Part shown: piece after piece, positions 38,306-47,602 of the stretch
Numbering within the stretch: position 1 is the first letter of the stretch
How the letters are laid out: every line of letters starts with the position of its first letter
NCBI RefSeq assembly: GCF_002001005.1
Contig: NZ_MUNX01000065.1
Span: 62,001-126,000 of the forward strand
From: Flavobacterium sp. A45
GTDB lineage: Bacteria; Bacteroidota; Bacteroidia; Flavobacteriales; Flavobacteriaceae
Length of the DNA: 64,000 bases
Direction of reading: 5' to 3'
Notes under the pieces: generated by a model
Told to the model about the DNA's origin: nothing
Database searches by the model: none
What the model saw: only the letters and a program-made list of their open reading frames with translations
Program-made: the position numbers and the translations under genes

Positions 38306-39754
38306 TTAGTTTTTCATTAATTCTCCATTGATATAGCTATCAATAAATTTTAGATTGTCTACGTTTTCAATTGAGTAGGGTTGTTTTACTTTTTCGATAG
38401 TAACATTTTTAAAAGTTATATTTTTTACTGGAGATGTTGTATGCCCTTTGGCCAAAATACCATACTGACCTCCATTTTTTACTTTGACATTCTCTAAAGA
38501 GATGTTTTCTATACGAGGAATAAATTCTCCTTTTTGGTTACCATGAACATTGTAAAACATATCTGCTTTTAGAACCGCTTCTTTTACTTGTCCTATTTCA
38601 ATGTTTCTCACATAGAAATTTTCAATTAATCCACCTCTTTTTGAATTGGTTTTCAATCGTATAGCAATGTCAAGATTTGGACTGTTCATGATGCAATTCT
38701 CAACATAAACATTACTTACACCGCCTGAAATTTCGCTTCCTATAGTAACTCCTCCGTGTCCATCAAACATGGTACAGTTTTGCACTATGATGTTCTCACT
38801 TTTCATCGCAACTCTTCTTCCATCTGCATCGCGACCCGATTTTATGGCAATGCAATCGTCTCCTGTATTGAATGTACAATTTTTGATAATGACATTTTTG
38901 GAATATTCAGGATCACAGCCGTCGTTGTTCGGGCCGTGACTATTAATTGTCACTCCATCTATAATTACATTTTCTGATTTGATAGGATGAATTACCCAAA
39001 ATGGAGCATTGATTATCGTAATTCCTTGTATAAGTACATTTTTGCATTCAAAAAACTCCACAAAATTGGGTCTTAAGTAATGCCCTTCCCCAAATATTCT
39101 CTCAGAAACAGGGATATTATTTTCAGCCATTTCTACTAGACGCAATCGATTGAGTGGATCCACTTGAGAAGATGTTCCTTTTTTCCATCCATATTCTTCT
39201 TTACTGCACCAAGGCCACCAATTTTCGTTATTTGCTTGACCGTTTAATGTGCCTTTACCAGTAATGGCTACATTTTTCTTTTTATAAGTATAAACTAAAG
39301 GGGAGTAGTTCATGTATTCGGTACCTTCAAAAGAGGTGTGAACCAGTGGATAGTAATCTTTGGGATTTGTACTAAAAAGAATTTCGGCACCTTCCTCTAA
39401 ATGAAGATTTACATTGTCTTCCAGATGGATGGCATGAGATAGGTATTTGCCTTTTGGTACAAGAACCATTCCTCCGCCTTGTTTGTTACATTCTTGAATC
39501 GTTTTTTTTATGGCTTCAGTATTGTCGGATTGACCGTCAGCTTTGGCACCATAGCTTAATATGTTAAAAGTTTTATTTTGAAAACTTGGGTATTTCACCA
39601 TATTTACAATAGATTGCATCTTTTTCCATACATCTTTGGATTGCTCTTTTGTCTGTGCGCAAGAAATGGAGCTAAAAGATAAAGCACAAGCAAGTATAAA
39701 AAAGGTTTTTGGTATAAATGCTTTCAAAATTTGATTTGTATTGAATGGTTTCAT
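38306..39754 (-). CDS. Glycoside hydrolase family 28 (polygalacturonase-like), first gene of pectin block
   Basis: 482-residue secreted enzyme with a signal peptide (about 1-33, with Cys33 in SISCAQ, possibly a lipobox). The beta-helix carries NNDGCDPEYS, GDDCIAIKSGRD, GHGGVTIGSEISGGV and IRLKTNSKRGG, a complete set of GH28 catalytic and substrate-binding residues including the Arg-x-Lys motif. It is probably an exo- or endo-polygalacturonase. It is the promoter-proximal gene, 33 bases below the operator at 39787-39800. Confidence 0.93.
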   Translation of the reverse strand: MKPFNTNQILKAFIPKTFFILACALSFSSISCAQTKEQSKDVWKKMQSIVNMVKYPSFQNKTFNILSYGAKADGQSDNTEAIKKTIQECNKQGGGMVLVPKGKYLSHAIHLEDNVNLHLEEGAEILFSTNPKDYYPLVHTSFEGTEYMNYSPLVYTYKKKNVAITGKGTLNGQANNENWWPWCSKEEYGWKKGTSSQVDPLNRLRLVEMAENNIPVSERIFGEGHYLRPNFVEFFECKNVLIQGITIINAPFWVIHPIKSENVIIDGVTINSHGPNNDGCDPEYSKNVIIKNCTFNTGDDCIAIKSGRDADGRRVAMKSENIIVQNCTMFDGHGGVTIGSEISGGVSNVYVENCIMNSPNLDIAIRLKTNSKRGGLIENFYVRNIEIGQVKEAVLKADMFYNVHGNQKGEFIPRIENISLENVKVKNGGQYGILAKGHTTSPVKNITFKNVTIEKVKQPYSIENVDNLKFIDSYINGELMKN

Positions 39755-39786
39755 TAAACGATGTTTTGAATTTAAAAATGCAATTA

Positions 39787-39800
39787 TGTAATCGATTACA
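39787..39800. promoter_or_regulatory. LacI-type operator at GH28 promoter
   Basis: Perfect palindrome TGTAATCGATTACA directly after the -7 box, so it covers the expected transcription start. Identical sites lie at 50694-50707 and 52327-52340. Confidence 0.85.
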
Positions 39801-39830
39801 CAAACCTACATATAATTTTTATATAAACAA
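39801..39830 (-). promoter_or_regulatory. Promoter of GH28-susCD operon
   Basis: On the minus strand, TTG (39828-39830), a 19-base spacer and TAGGTTTG (39801-39808), ending exactly where the operator begins. Confidence 0.75.
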
Positions 39831-39971
39831 AAAAAAGTCCTTAAAAAAATTAGAAATAAAATTAAAAGTGGATATTTTTATGATATTCTATGCAAAAGAT
39901 TAAAAAGCATGAATATTTTGTGTTTAAAAAGGTGGTTTAAAATAAAATCATAAGAAATATTTTTATTTTAA

Positions 39972-39985
39972 TGTAATCGATAACA
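39972..39985. promoter_or_regulatory. Second LacI-type operator, upstream of regulator gene
   Basis: TGTAATCGATAACA, one mismatch from the perfect palindrome, 66 bases before the regulator ATG. The upstream TATTTTAA is a poor -7 box. It may serve autoregulation or DNA looping with the site at 39787. Confidence 0.65.
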
Positions 39986-40051
39986 TTGTCTGTGTTTATT
40001 GTTTTTTTTTATTTATTTTTACAAATATAATATTATACTTTATTTCCATAT

Positions 40052-41074
40052 ATGGATCAAAAAACGACAATTTACGATATAGCGAAGAGGCTTGACATCA
40101 CTGCAGCCACTGTATCGAGGGCTTTAAATAATAATCCTAAGATCAGCGAAGCTACCAGAAAGCTGGTATTGGAAACTGCTGACAAAATGAATTACAAGCA
40201 GAATCGATTGGCACAATCGCTTCGAAGCGGTAAGAGTAATAATGTTGGTGTAATCGTTCCCCGTATTGACAGTAACTTTTTTGCTTCCGTTATTCGTGGA
40301 ATCGAAGAGGAATTGCATCCGGAAGGTTACCATGTTATTATATGTCAGACGCATGAGGACGAAAAAAGAGAAATTGAAAACATTACCACTTTATTAAATG
40401 CTCAAGTCGATGGGATTTTGATGTCAATTTCAAATGTCTCCAAAGAAAATGATCATGTAATTAAAAATGTGGTAGATAAAAACGTTCCTTTAATCTTTTT
40501 TGATAGAAAGAAAAAGATGGAAGGTGTGAGTTCGGTAACTATTAATGACTTTGAAGGAGGTTATTTGGCAACAAAAAATCTTATTGAACAAGGTTGTAAA
40601 CGTATTGCTCATTTAACAGGTGACCAATCACTGGAAATATTTGAACATAGAAATAATGGATTTAAGAAAGCTTTAGCAGATAGTGGTTTAGAGTTAAACG
40701 AAAATTATGTGTTCCAAACCAAAAGTAATGTTGACGCTGGAAGACAGGCTGTTGAAAAATTATTAAGTATGAATCCTCCTCCAGATGGAATTTTCTCTTC
40801 AAGTGATTTCGCTGCATTAGGTGCTATTCAGGAGTTGAGGGAAAGAGGGGTTAAAATTCCCGAGGAGTTTTGCGTTTTTGGTTTTGGTAACGAACCTTTT
40901 ACGCGTTTCATGGAATTGTCAATTTCCTCTGTAGATCAGTCACCGCTGGAGATGGGCAAAATGGCAGCCAAAGTATTCTTGGAACAAATCAATAATACTG
41001 ATAATATTAAGATTGAAAAGAAAGTTGTACTTACTCCCGAATTACACATCCGTAAATCATCTACCAGAAAATAA
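40052..41074 (+). CDS. LacI-family transcriptional regulator of the pectin/uronate locus
   Basis: 340 residues. The N-terminal helix-turn-helix (TIYDIAKRLDITAATVSRALNNNPKIS, residues 6-32) is followed by the hinge helix NRLAQSLRSGKSNNVGVIVP and a periplasmic-binding-protein-like ligand domain to the end. LacI proteins of this form bind palindromic operators with a central CG. It is the only regulator in the pectin locus, with operators of that form at four places, so it most likely represses the locus until a uronate or 2-keto-3-deoxygluconate signal binds. The ligand is not known. Confidence 0.9.
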   Translation: MDQKTTIYDIAKRLDITAATVSRALNNNPKISEATRKLVLETADKMNYKQNRLAQSLRSGKSNNVGVIVPRIDSNFFASVIRGIEEELHPEGYHVIICQTHEDEKREIENITTLLNAQVDGILMSISNVSKENDHVIKNVVDKNVPLIFFDRKKKMEGVSSVTINDFEGGYLATKNLIEQGCKRIAHLTGDQSLEIFEHRNNGFKKALADSGLELNENYVFQTKSNVDAGRQAVEKLLSMNPPPDGIFSSSDFAALGAIQELRERGVKIPEEFCVFGFGNEPFTRFMELSISSVDQSPLEMGKMAAKVFLEQINNTDNIKIEKKVVLTPELHIRKSSTRK

Positions 41075-41120
41075 AGAAAAGTATAATATTTTATTCACTG
41101 TTTAACTTTTGAAAAAACAC

Positions 41121-41159
41121 AAAAGCTGTTAGAAAATGAATTCTAACAGCTTTTTTTTT
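41121..41159 (+). terminator. Terminator after lacI-type gene
   Basis: A perfect 14-bp stem (41121-41134 with 41141-41154), a 6-base loop and nine T. It lies between the convergent regulator and uxaA genes. Confidence 0.92.
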
Positions 41160-41183
41160 AAACAAAATAAAACCCAAAAAATA

Positions 41184-42800
41184 TTATAATGAAACTCCTC
41201 TTTTCCAAGGAATAAAATCATTTTGATTCAAAATGGCCGCTTTGGTTTTGATAGTACCACTAGCCACATTTATAATAAACTCCAGCATTTCGTCTGCCAT
41301 TTCATCTATTGATTTTTCACCGGTTATAATTTCACCAGTATCAATATCTATAATGTCAGACATTTTTCTGGCGAGTTCAGAGTTTGATGAAACTTTTACA
41401 ACCGGTGCAATTGGATTCCCTGTTGGAGTTCCTAAACCGGTAGTAAATAGTACCATATTGGCTCCAGAACCAACCATAGCCGTTGTACATTCTACATCAT
41501 TTCCAGGTGTACACAATAAATTCAGACCGGGTTTCGTAATGTATTCGCCATAATCCGAAACGCCAACAATAGGGGAGGTTCCGCCTTTTTTGGCAGCTCC
41601 AGCCGATTTCATTGCATCGGTAATTAACCCGTCTTTGATGTTTCCAGGCGACGGATTCATATCAAATCCTGATCCTGCATCGACAACGGTTTTTTCATAC
41701 CATTTCATTAATTCCAAAAAGCGTTTTCCATCTCCATCTTCATTGCAACGGTTTACCAATTCCTGCTCAACACCACACAATTCGGGGAATTCAGAAAGAA
41801 TAGTAGTTCCGCCCAATGCCGTTAGCAAATCCGAAGTTACTCCCAATGTTGGATTAGCCGAAATCCCGGAAAAACCATCAGAACCCCCACATTCCAAACC
41901 AATTGTCAGTTTAGACAATGGGGCAGGAGTTCTTTCTATTTTATTAGCTTCTTTAATTGCTGCGAAAGTGTCTTTTACAACACTGCTCATCATTGCTTCT
42001 ATTGTTCCAATTGACTGTTGGTCATATATCAAAACAGGTTTTTTACTGTTTGGATTAATTTCATACAAGGCGTCTTTAAAGATTTGAATTTGCAGATTTT
42101 GACAACCCAAACTCAAAACTGTTGCTCCAGCCACATTTGGATTATTCACATAACCAGCCAAAAGCTTTGCCAAGCTATGTGAATCTTGACGAATCCCACC
42201 ACAACCACCTTGATGCGTGATGAATTTTACTTCAATATTATTAAATAAATTAGCATCATTTGAAGCGGCTTCATTCCCAGCTCCTCCAGTTTCCGTTTTT
42301 ACCAAAGAACGAAGCAATAGCTGATAATCATTCTCTTTTGGCTTCATTAACTCCTTTTCAAAAATATCTTTTAGGATTTCGATATTTCTGTTTTCACAAA
42401 AAACCAACGGAAAAAACAACCAAACATTCTCAGTTCCTACTTGTCCATCTTCTCTATGATACCCTTGAAAAGTTCTGTCTTTCCACTTGTCTACATTTGG
42501 AACTGTCCAACCGATAGTTTCTGTTTTTCCGGTTACTTTATCACTTTCGTGTTTTACATTTAATGTCGAAAGTAGTCCTCCTTTTTCAATTCTAGCACTC
42601 GCTTTCCCCACCAAAACACCATACATAATAATTCGATCACCTATATTCAAAGGAGTCATCGCAATTTTATGTTTCATTTTTACATCCGACTCGATTGTGA
42701 TGTTTTCTCCCTCAAACGAAATTATTTCGCCAGCGGTAAGATTCACCAATGCCACGGCAACATTATCCGAAGGGTTTACTTTTATTAATTTTTTTTGCAT
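41184..42800 (-). CDS. uxaA: Altronate dehydratase
   Basis: 538 residues from ATG 42800; a longer frame would need TTG. UxaA removes water from D-altronate to give 2-keto-3-deoxygluconate, the third step of galacturonate use, with an iron or manganese cofactor. The N-terminal SAF-like domain is followed by the large domain with HQGGCGGIRQDSHSL, ECGGSDGFSG, CGVEQELV and GTPTGNPIAPVVKVSSN. It is the last gene of the uronate block and converges on the regulator gene. Confidence 0.93.
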   Translation of the reverse strand: MQKKLIKVNPSDNVAVALVNLTAGEIISFEGENITIESDVKMKHKIAMTPLNIGDRIIMYGVLVGKASARIEKGGLLSTLNVKHESDKVTGKTETIGWTVPNVDKWKDRTFQGYHREDGQVGTENVWLFFPLVFCENRNIEILKDIFEKELMKPKENDYQLLLRSLVKTETGGAGNEAASNDANLFNNIEVKFITHQGGCGGIRQDSHSLAKLLAGYVNNPNVAGATVLSLGCQNLQIQIFKDALYEINPNSKKPVLIYDQQSIGTIEAMMSSVVKDTFAAIKEANKIERTPAPLSKLTIGLECGGSDGFSGISANPTLGVTSDLLTALGGTTILSEFPELCGVEQELVNRCNEDGDGKRFLELMKWYEKTVVDAGSGFDMNPSPGNIKDGLITDAMKSAGAAKKGGTSPIVGVSDYGEYITKPGLNLLCTPGNDVECTTAMVGSGANMVLFTTGLGTPTGNPIAPVVKVSSNSELARKMSDIIDIDTGEIITGEKSIDEMADEMLEFIINVASGTIKTKAAILNQNDFIPWKRGVSL

Positions 42801-42884
42801 TTTAATCAATTATAAAATGTTGATACTTTTTTATTTTTGGGCGGATAAGCCAGAAAACTAACAGGGCATTTCTATTTTTTTGTT

Positions 42885-42935
42885 TTAAAAAATCGGTGAC
42901 AATCCGTTTAATCCGTACTATCTGTGGCCCATTTT
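42885..42935. repeat. Dispersed-type repeat between uxaA and uxaB
   Basis: The sequence contains AATCCGTTTAATCCGTACT and ATCTGTGGCCC, degenerate internal repeats of ATCCGT. Short elements of this kind (read on the other strand as GCCACAGAT..ACGGATTAAACGGATT) recur in intergenic DNA of Bacteroidota, which is recalled rather than shown here. Confidence 0.5.
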
Positions 42936-42944
42936 TTTTATCAA

Positions 42945-44405
42945 TTACGAATTTTGCAACTGATAAACTTTGCTATAATTCTTAAAACCTGCTTCAACTC
43001 CGTTATTGTTTATTTCATCTATAGCCAGAACCAGCGCTTCCGACAAACCATTTATTTTAGTTAAATCTTCATCCCAAAAAGGAACTGTTGAAAGTGTTTT
43101 TTGAACAACTTGTTTGATGTCATCTGATTTCCAAATTGCTGCAAAAGCATCTGTAATATCCGTACTGTCATCTACAGCAAGTACTTGTCCTTTCCATGTT
43201 CCTTTGTAAAACAAAATCAAACAGGCAAATGCAAAGCTCAAATGTGTTGGGACTTTCCCGTATTTAGAAACATAACCCAATAAACTTGGTAACACTCTCA
43301 CTTTGAATTTTGAAATCGAATTCAGGGCAATACTTGATAAATTATGTTTAATAAACGGATTTCGAAAACGATCCAAAACGTCTTCGGCAAAACTGTCCAA
43401 TTCCGATTTGTCCATTTCGATGGTTTCGTTTATTTCATCAAAAATCGCTTTGTTAATAAAATCTCCGGTGAACGAATGATCAACCGTTTCTTTAACCGTT
43501 TCATTTCCAAAAAGCAATGAAAACGGAACCATTGCTGTATGCGCACCATTAAGGATTCGCACTTTTCGAGTGCGATACGGTTGCATATCCGAAACGATTT
43601 TTACATCCAGTTTGGTTTTATGGAATGGAAGTTTTTGTGTCAAATCTTCCCCGCCTTCAATTACCCAAAGGAAAAAAGTCTCGGCGGTAACGATTAAGTT
43701 ATCGCTATAATCGAGTTGTTTATTGTATTCCTCAATTTCGGCTCTTGGGTAACCCGGCACAATCCTGTCTACTAGTGTATTGTGGAATGTATTACTTTCC
43801 AAAATCCAAGTTTTAAAACCTTCTTCCAGTTTCCAATCTTGATAGTATTGCAGAATGATTTCCTTCAAGGTATCGGCATTGTTATTGATTAATTCGCAAG
43901 GAATAATCGCCAATCCTTTAGACGGATCTCCATTAAAATGTTTGTATCTGTTATACAAAAGAAGCGTTAGTTTTGCCGGATATGAACTCGGTGGTTGCAT
44001 CAATGGAGTATCGGTATCTACATAAGCTATTCCGGATTCAGTTGTATTCGAAATGATAAAAGCTAATTCTTCCTCTTTGGCCAAAGCCAAGTAATCTTCA
44101 AAATTTGAATAGGGATTGATGCCTTTCACAAGATTGGAAATCAGTTTTTTATCTTGAATTTCTTTTCCTTTGTCCAATCCTTTCATAAACAAAGTGTACA
44201 GCCCGTCTTGACTGTTTATCAAATCGACCATCCCGTTTTCAATGGGTTGCACAACAGCTATACCTGCATTAAAATCTACGGTATCATTCAGCTCCTGGAA
44301 AGCATAATCAACAAAAGCCCTTAGAAAATTTCCTTCGCCAAATTGCACCACTTTTATGGGTTGCAAAGTTTCTAATCCTGTATTTTTTCTGTTTAAATTT
44401 TTCAT
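42945..44405 (-). CDS. uxaB: Tagaturonate reductase (altronate oxidoreductase)
   Basis: 486-residue NAD-dependent long-chain polyol dehydrogenase that reduces D-tagaturonate to D-altronate. The nucleotide-binding start VVQFGEGNFLRAFVDYAFQ is near residue 20; conserved blocks include RKVRILNGAHTAMVP with the likely catalytic Lys-Asn region and DVLDRFRNPFIKHNL. Position beside uxaA and uxaC supports UxaB over fructuronate or mannitol dehydrogenases. It is 190 bases below the SDR gene, a gap without an evident promoter. Confidence 0.92.
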   Translation of the reverse strand: MKNLNRKNTGLETLQPIKVVQFGEGNFLRAFVDYAFQELNDTVDFNAGIAVVQPIENGMVDLINSQDGLYTLFMKGLDKGKEIQDKKLISNLVKGINPYSNFEDYLALAKEEELAFIISNTTESGIAYVDTDTPLMQPPSSYPAKLTLLLYNRYKHFNGDPSKGLAIIPCELINNNADTLKEIILQYYQDWKLEEGFKTWILESNTFHNTLVDRIVPGYPRAEIEEYNKQLDYSDNLIVTAETFFLWVIEGGEDLTQKLPFHKTKLDVKIVSDMQPYRTRKVRILNGAHTAMVPFSLLFGNETVKETVDHSFTGDFINKAIFDEINETIEMDKSELDSFAEDVLDRFRNPFIKHNLSSIALNSISKFKVRVLPSLLGYVSKYGKVPTHLSFAFACLILFYKGTWKGQVLAVDDSTDITDAFAAIWKSDDIKQVVQKTLSTVPFWDEDLTKINGLSEALVLAIDEINNNGVEAGFKNYSKVYQLQNS

Positions 44406-44595
44406 TTTATCTCTTTAAAATGGTGTTTCTATTAACTGATTCTTTTTAATCATCGGACTGTATTTTTGTTTGGATTATAATAAACGACTCGTGTTTTAGA
44501 ATGTAAGTTTTCAAACCTTTAATGAGGATTGGGGAATGAATTCTTGAGCTCTAATTTTTCAAGCCGCTTATTATAGCCTTTTTTTATAAAGTATT

Positions 44596-45411
44596 TTAGA
44601 CTCCACTATAAATGGTAAATCCGCCATCTACAGTAATTTTTGAACCAGTAACAAATTTGGATGCATCACTCAACAGCCATACTAAAGCTCCTATGAGTTC
44701 GTCCGGATTTCCAAACCGATTGAAAGGTGTATTCTTGATGACCAAATTCCCTCTTTCGGTTAAACTTCCGTCAAGATTAGTTAAGAGCGTTTTATTTTGT
44801 TCGGTCAGGAAAAAACCGGGAGCAATAGAATTCATTCGTATTGTATCTCCATATCTTCTTGCTAATTCCACAGCAAACCATTTTGTATAAGAATCTATCG
44901 AAGATTTGGCCAAACTGTATCCCAACACTTTGGTAACTGCCAATTGCGACACCACCGACGAAATATTTACTATGCTTCCAGAACCGTTATTTTTTATAGC
45001 TTCACCAAAAACCTGTGTTGGCAAAATAGTACCCAAAAGGTTCAATCGCATTACTTCTTCCAAGGCGGTAACATTCAATTTGAAAATATCCTGTTCAGGT
45101 TCTATTATTGCATCGGGCATATTTCCGCCGGCTGCATTCACCAAACCGTCGATTTTTCCAAATTTGGACAGCATTTTTTCTTTTGATGCAATTAGTTGTA
45201 ACTCGTCAGTCACATCAGCAATCAGGGCAATGGCAAGTCCTCCTTTATCAATAATGTTTTGGACTCTTTCTTCTGCTATTCTTTCATTCCGACCCAGTAT
45301 TCCAACCGTTCCTCCAGCAGCTACAATACCGTTTATAAAAGCATTACCTATTATTCCAGTACCACCAGTTACTACTATTACTTTGTCTTTTAATGAAAAA
45401 TTATTCTCCAA
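44596..45411 (-). CDS. SDR oxidoreductase, probable fructuronate reductase (D-mannonate oxidoreductase)
   Basis: 271-residue short-chain dehydrogenase. The NAD(P) motif GGTGIIGNAF is at residues 16-25, NAAGG near 92, and the catalytic Ser-Tyr-Lys set is in NISSVVSQ, then GYSLAKSS, followed by NSIAPGFFLT and WLLSDASKFVTG. It resembles the YjmF-type D-mannonate oxidoreductases that reduce fructuronate to mannonate. The mannonate dehydratase that would be needed next is not in the window. It could instead act on another keto-uronate. Confidence 0.82.
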   Translation of the reverse strand: MENNFSLKDKVIVVTGGTGIIGNAFINGIVAAGGTVGILGRNERIAEERVQNIIDKGGLAIALIADVTDELQLIASKEKMLSKFGKIDGLVNAAGGNMPDAIIEPEQDIFKLNVTALEEVMRLNLLGTILPTQVFGEAIKNNGSGSIVNISSVVSQLAVTKVLGYSLAKSSIDSYTKWFAVELARRYGDTIRMNSIAPGFFLTEQNKTLLTNLDGSLTERGNLVIKNTPFNRFGNPDELIGALVWLLSDASKFVTGSKITVDGGFTIYSGV

Positions 45412-45469
45412 AATATTGTTTTATTCTAAGTTATAATCACTCTTGAAGAATCTCAACTTCCAACTTCAA

Positions 45470-45521
45470 TATTGTTTTCAGCGTTCTGAAATCTGCAATC
45501 TCACTTCTCACTTCTCACTTC
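45470..45521. repeat. Short direct repeats at the 3' end of eda
   Basis: Three copies of TCACTTC lie in tandem at 45501-45521, and related CAACTTCCAACTTC text lies at 45453-45466. Read on the minus strand the GAAGTGA copies encode the last residues and stop codon of eda. Confidence 0.55.
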
Positions 45522-46175
45522 CTTAATCGTAGCCAATGTTTTTCTAACACTCACTTGTAATACATCTAAATCTCTGCTCAATAATATCTCGTTGGTAATC
45601 AATTGGGAACCAATACCCACACAGGTTGCACCAGCGTCAAACCAACTTTTTAGATTTTCTTTTGTTGTGTTTACTCCACCTGTGGGCATAATACTCGTCC
45701 ATGGACAAGGACCTTTTATTCCTTTTATAAATTGTGGCCCATAAACATCACCAGGAAATAATTTTACAATCTCACATCCTAATTCTTCGGCTCGGGCAAT
45801 TTCAGTTAGAGAACCACAACCAGGTGACCATAGCACTTTTCTGCGATTGCAAACAATGGCTATATCTTCTCTAAAAACAGGGGTAACAATGAAATTTGCA
45901 CCCAATTGCATATAAAGGGAAGCCGCCGCTGCATCGGTAACGGAACCTACACCCAGAATCATTCCGGGTAATTCTGCCAATGCATATTTATTAAGTTCCC
46001 CGAAAATTTCGAAAGCAAAATCACCTCTGCTTGTAAACTCCATCAATCGTGCACCACCGTCATAACACGCTTTTATTACTTTTTTTCCTAGTGAAACATC
46101 CGTATGATAAAATAGGGGAACCAATCCCGTTTCCTTCATCGCTGCTGCAACTTCTATTCTTGTATATTTTGCCAT
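45501..46175 (-). CDS. eda: 2-Keto-3-deoxy-6-phosphogluconate aldolase
   Basis: 224-residue class I aldolase that splits KDPG into pyruvate and glyceraldehyde 3-phosphate, the last step of the route. The (beta/alpha)8 barrel has the catalytic Glu in LMEFTSRG near residue 46 and the Schiff-base lysine in CEIVKLFPGDVYGPQFIKGI near 140, with MPTGGVN at the phosphate site. The C-terminal tail KEVRSEK is encoded by a GAAGTGA repeat and is probably recent. kdgK lies 10 bases upstream in the same transcript. Confidence 0.93.
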   Translation of the reverse strand: MAKYTRIEVAAAMKETGLVPLFYHTDVSLGKKVIKACYDGGARLMEFTSRGDFAFEIFGELNKYALAELPGMILGVGSVTDAAAASLYMQLGANFIVTPVFREDIAIVCNRRKVLWSPGCGSLTEIARAEELGCEIVKLFPGDVYGPQFIKGIKGPCPWTSIMPTGGVNTTKENLKSWFDAGATCVGIGSQLITNEILLSRDLDVLQVSVRKTLATIKEVRSEK

Positions 46176-46185
46176 ATCTATATTT

Positions 46186-47205
46186 TTATCTTGACACTAA
46201 TCCAGCTGAATCACCATCTAGCATATTTTCAACTTCTTTTAAGGTAACCAAATTATAATCGCCTGCAATGGTGTGTTTTAAACAACAAGCAGCGACAGCA
46301 AAATCTAAAGCTCTTTGGTTATTTGAGTATTCCAGCAATCCGTAAATTAATCCTCCCATAAAGGCATCACCACTACCAACACGATCAATTACAGGGGTTA
46401 CTTCTTTTACAGCTGCTGTATAAATTGTTTTTCCGTCAAATAAAATACCGCCAATTCTTTGGTGTGAAGCACTTACGGAATAACGTAATGTGGTAGCAAC
46501 TGTTTTTAAGTTTGGACATAATTCAAAGAGTTTAGTATACAAAACAGGAAGTGATTTCTCATCCTGATAATTTGGATTTACTTTGGCTTCGCCCAGCATA
46601 AAATAGGCAGTATCAATATCTCCCAAAATAACAGTGCTGTATTGCAATAGTTCGGGCATTACTTCACTTGGAGTTTTACCATATTGCCATAATTTGGAAC
46701 GGTAGTTCAAATCGCAGGAAATAGTTAAACCTAATTTATGAGCTACTTTAATGGCTTCGAGACAAGCTTCGGCAGCACTCTCCGAAATGGCAGCAGTAAT
46801 ACCGCTCCAGTGAAACCAGGATGCTCCTTCGAGTACTTTTTCCCAATCAATCATTCCTTTTTCAATTGTTGCCATCGAGCTGTGGGCGCGGTCATAGACT
46901 ACATTACTGCCTCGTGTTCCTGCACCGGTCTCCAGAAAATAGATTCCCAAACGTTCTCCTCCATAAATTATATTTTTGGACTCGACGTTCATTTTTCGCA
47001 TTTCTTTTACAGCGCAACCTCCAATTTCATTTTCGGGTAGTCTTGTTATGAATTCTGCGGTTACACCATAATTAGCCAATGATACGGCCACATTAAATTC
47101 GCCGCCTCCATAGGAAGCGCCAAAGGCCTTTGCCTGTGAGAAACGCAAATGTCTTTCTGTCGAAAGGCGTAACATGATTTCGCCGAATGTAACTACTTTA
47201 CTCAT
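46186..47205 (-). CDS. kdgK: 2-Keto-3-deoxygluconate kinase
   Basis: 339-residue PfkB-family sugar kinase that phosphorylates KDG to KDPG with ATP. The N-terminal GGGEFNVAVSLANYG and the C-terminal DRVGSGDAFMGGLIYGLL, which includes the catalytic Asp and the anion hole, are both clear. The position between kdgF and eda fits KDG kinase, although the family alone would also allow other sugar kinases. Confidence 0.93.
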   Translation of the reverse strand: MSKVVTFGEIMLRLSTERHLRFSQAKAFGASYGGGEFNVAVSLANYGVTAEFITRLPENEIGGCAVKEMRKMNVESKNIIYGGERLGIYFLETGAGTRGSNVVYDRAHSSMATIEKGMIDWEKVLEGASWFHWSGITAAISESAAEACLEAIKVAHKLGLTISCDLNYRSKLWQYGKTPSEVMPELLQYSTVILGDIDTAYFMLGEAKVNPNYQDEKSLPVLYTKLFELCPNLKTVATTLRYSVSASHQRIGGILFDGKTIYTAAVKEVTPVIDRVGSGDAFMGGLIYGLLEYSNNQRALDFAVAACCLKHTIAGDYNLVTLKEVENMLDGDSAGLVSR

Positions 47206-47229
47206 TTATAGTATAGAATTAATTTTTTT

Positions 47230-47574
47230 CTATTTGATAAAATCTTCTCTTATGGGACTAAAAACATCTATAAGAATTCCTGCTTCTAAGCATACGACAC
47301 CGTGTATTTTATTGGAAGGAATATAAAAGGAATCACCTTTTTTCAGTATTCTTGTTTCTTCTTCAATAGTTACTTCGAATGTTCCTGCAGCAATATGGGT
47401 AACTTGTGTATGGTGATGATGGTGTAAATAACCAATTGCACCTTTTTCAAATTTCACATTGACCATCATAATCCGGTCATCATATCCTAAAATTTGGCGC
47501 AGTACTCCTTCACCTGCAACTTTCCAAGGGGTTTCGTCTTCTTTGAAAAATAGATTGCTTTTAGGAAATGCCAT
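47230..47574 (-). CDS. kdgF: KdgF-type cupin, unsaturated uronate ring opening
   Basis: 114-residue single-domain cupin. KdgF speeds the conversion of 4,5-unsaturated galacturonate, made by lyases and GH105, into the linear keto sugar used by KduI. The metal-binding motif is in GYLHHHHHTQVTH near residues 48-60, and GDSFYIPSNKIHGVV and SPIREDFIK match the KdgF pattern. It lies 24 bases above kdgK and 28 bases below uxaC. Confidence 0.92.
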   Translation of the reverse strand: MAFPKSNLFFKEDETPWKVAGEGVLRQILGYDDRIMMVNVKFEKGAIGYLHHHHHTQVTHIAAGTFEVTIEEETRILKKGDSFYIPSNKIHGVVCLEAGILIDVFSPIREDFIK

Positions 47575-47602
47575 ATTTTAATTATTGAATTAAATTTTAT
47601 TT

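Larger units (their letters stand above)
39755..40051. promoter_or_regulatory. Divergent control region between GH28 and lacI-type gene
   Basis: 297 AT-rich bases containing the GH28 promoter (39801-39830), a perfect operator (39787-39800) and a one-mismatch operator (39972-39985). The two operator centres are about 185 bases apart. No clear promoter for the regulator was found. Confidence 0.7.

Noticed and set aside
42865-42935. Possible degenerate CRISPR from ATCCGT repeats
   Set aside because: Repeats are only 6-9 bases, irregular, and lack spacers or cas genes; they fit a dispersed intergenic repeat better.
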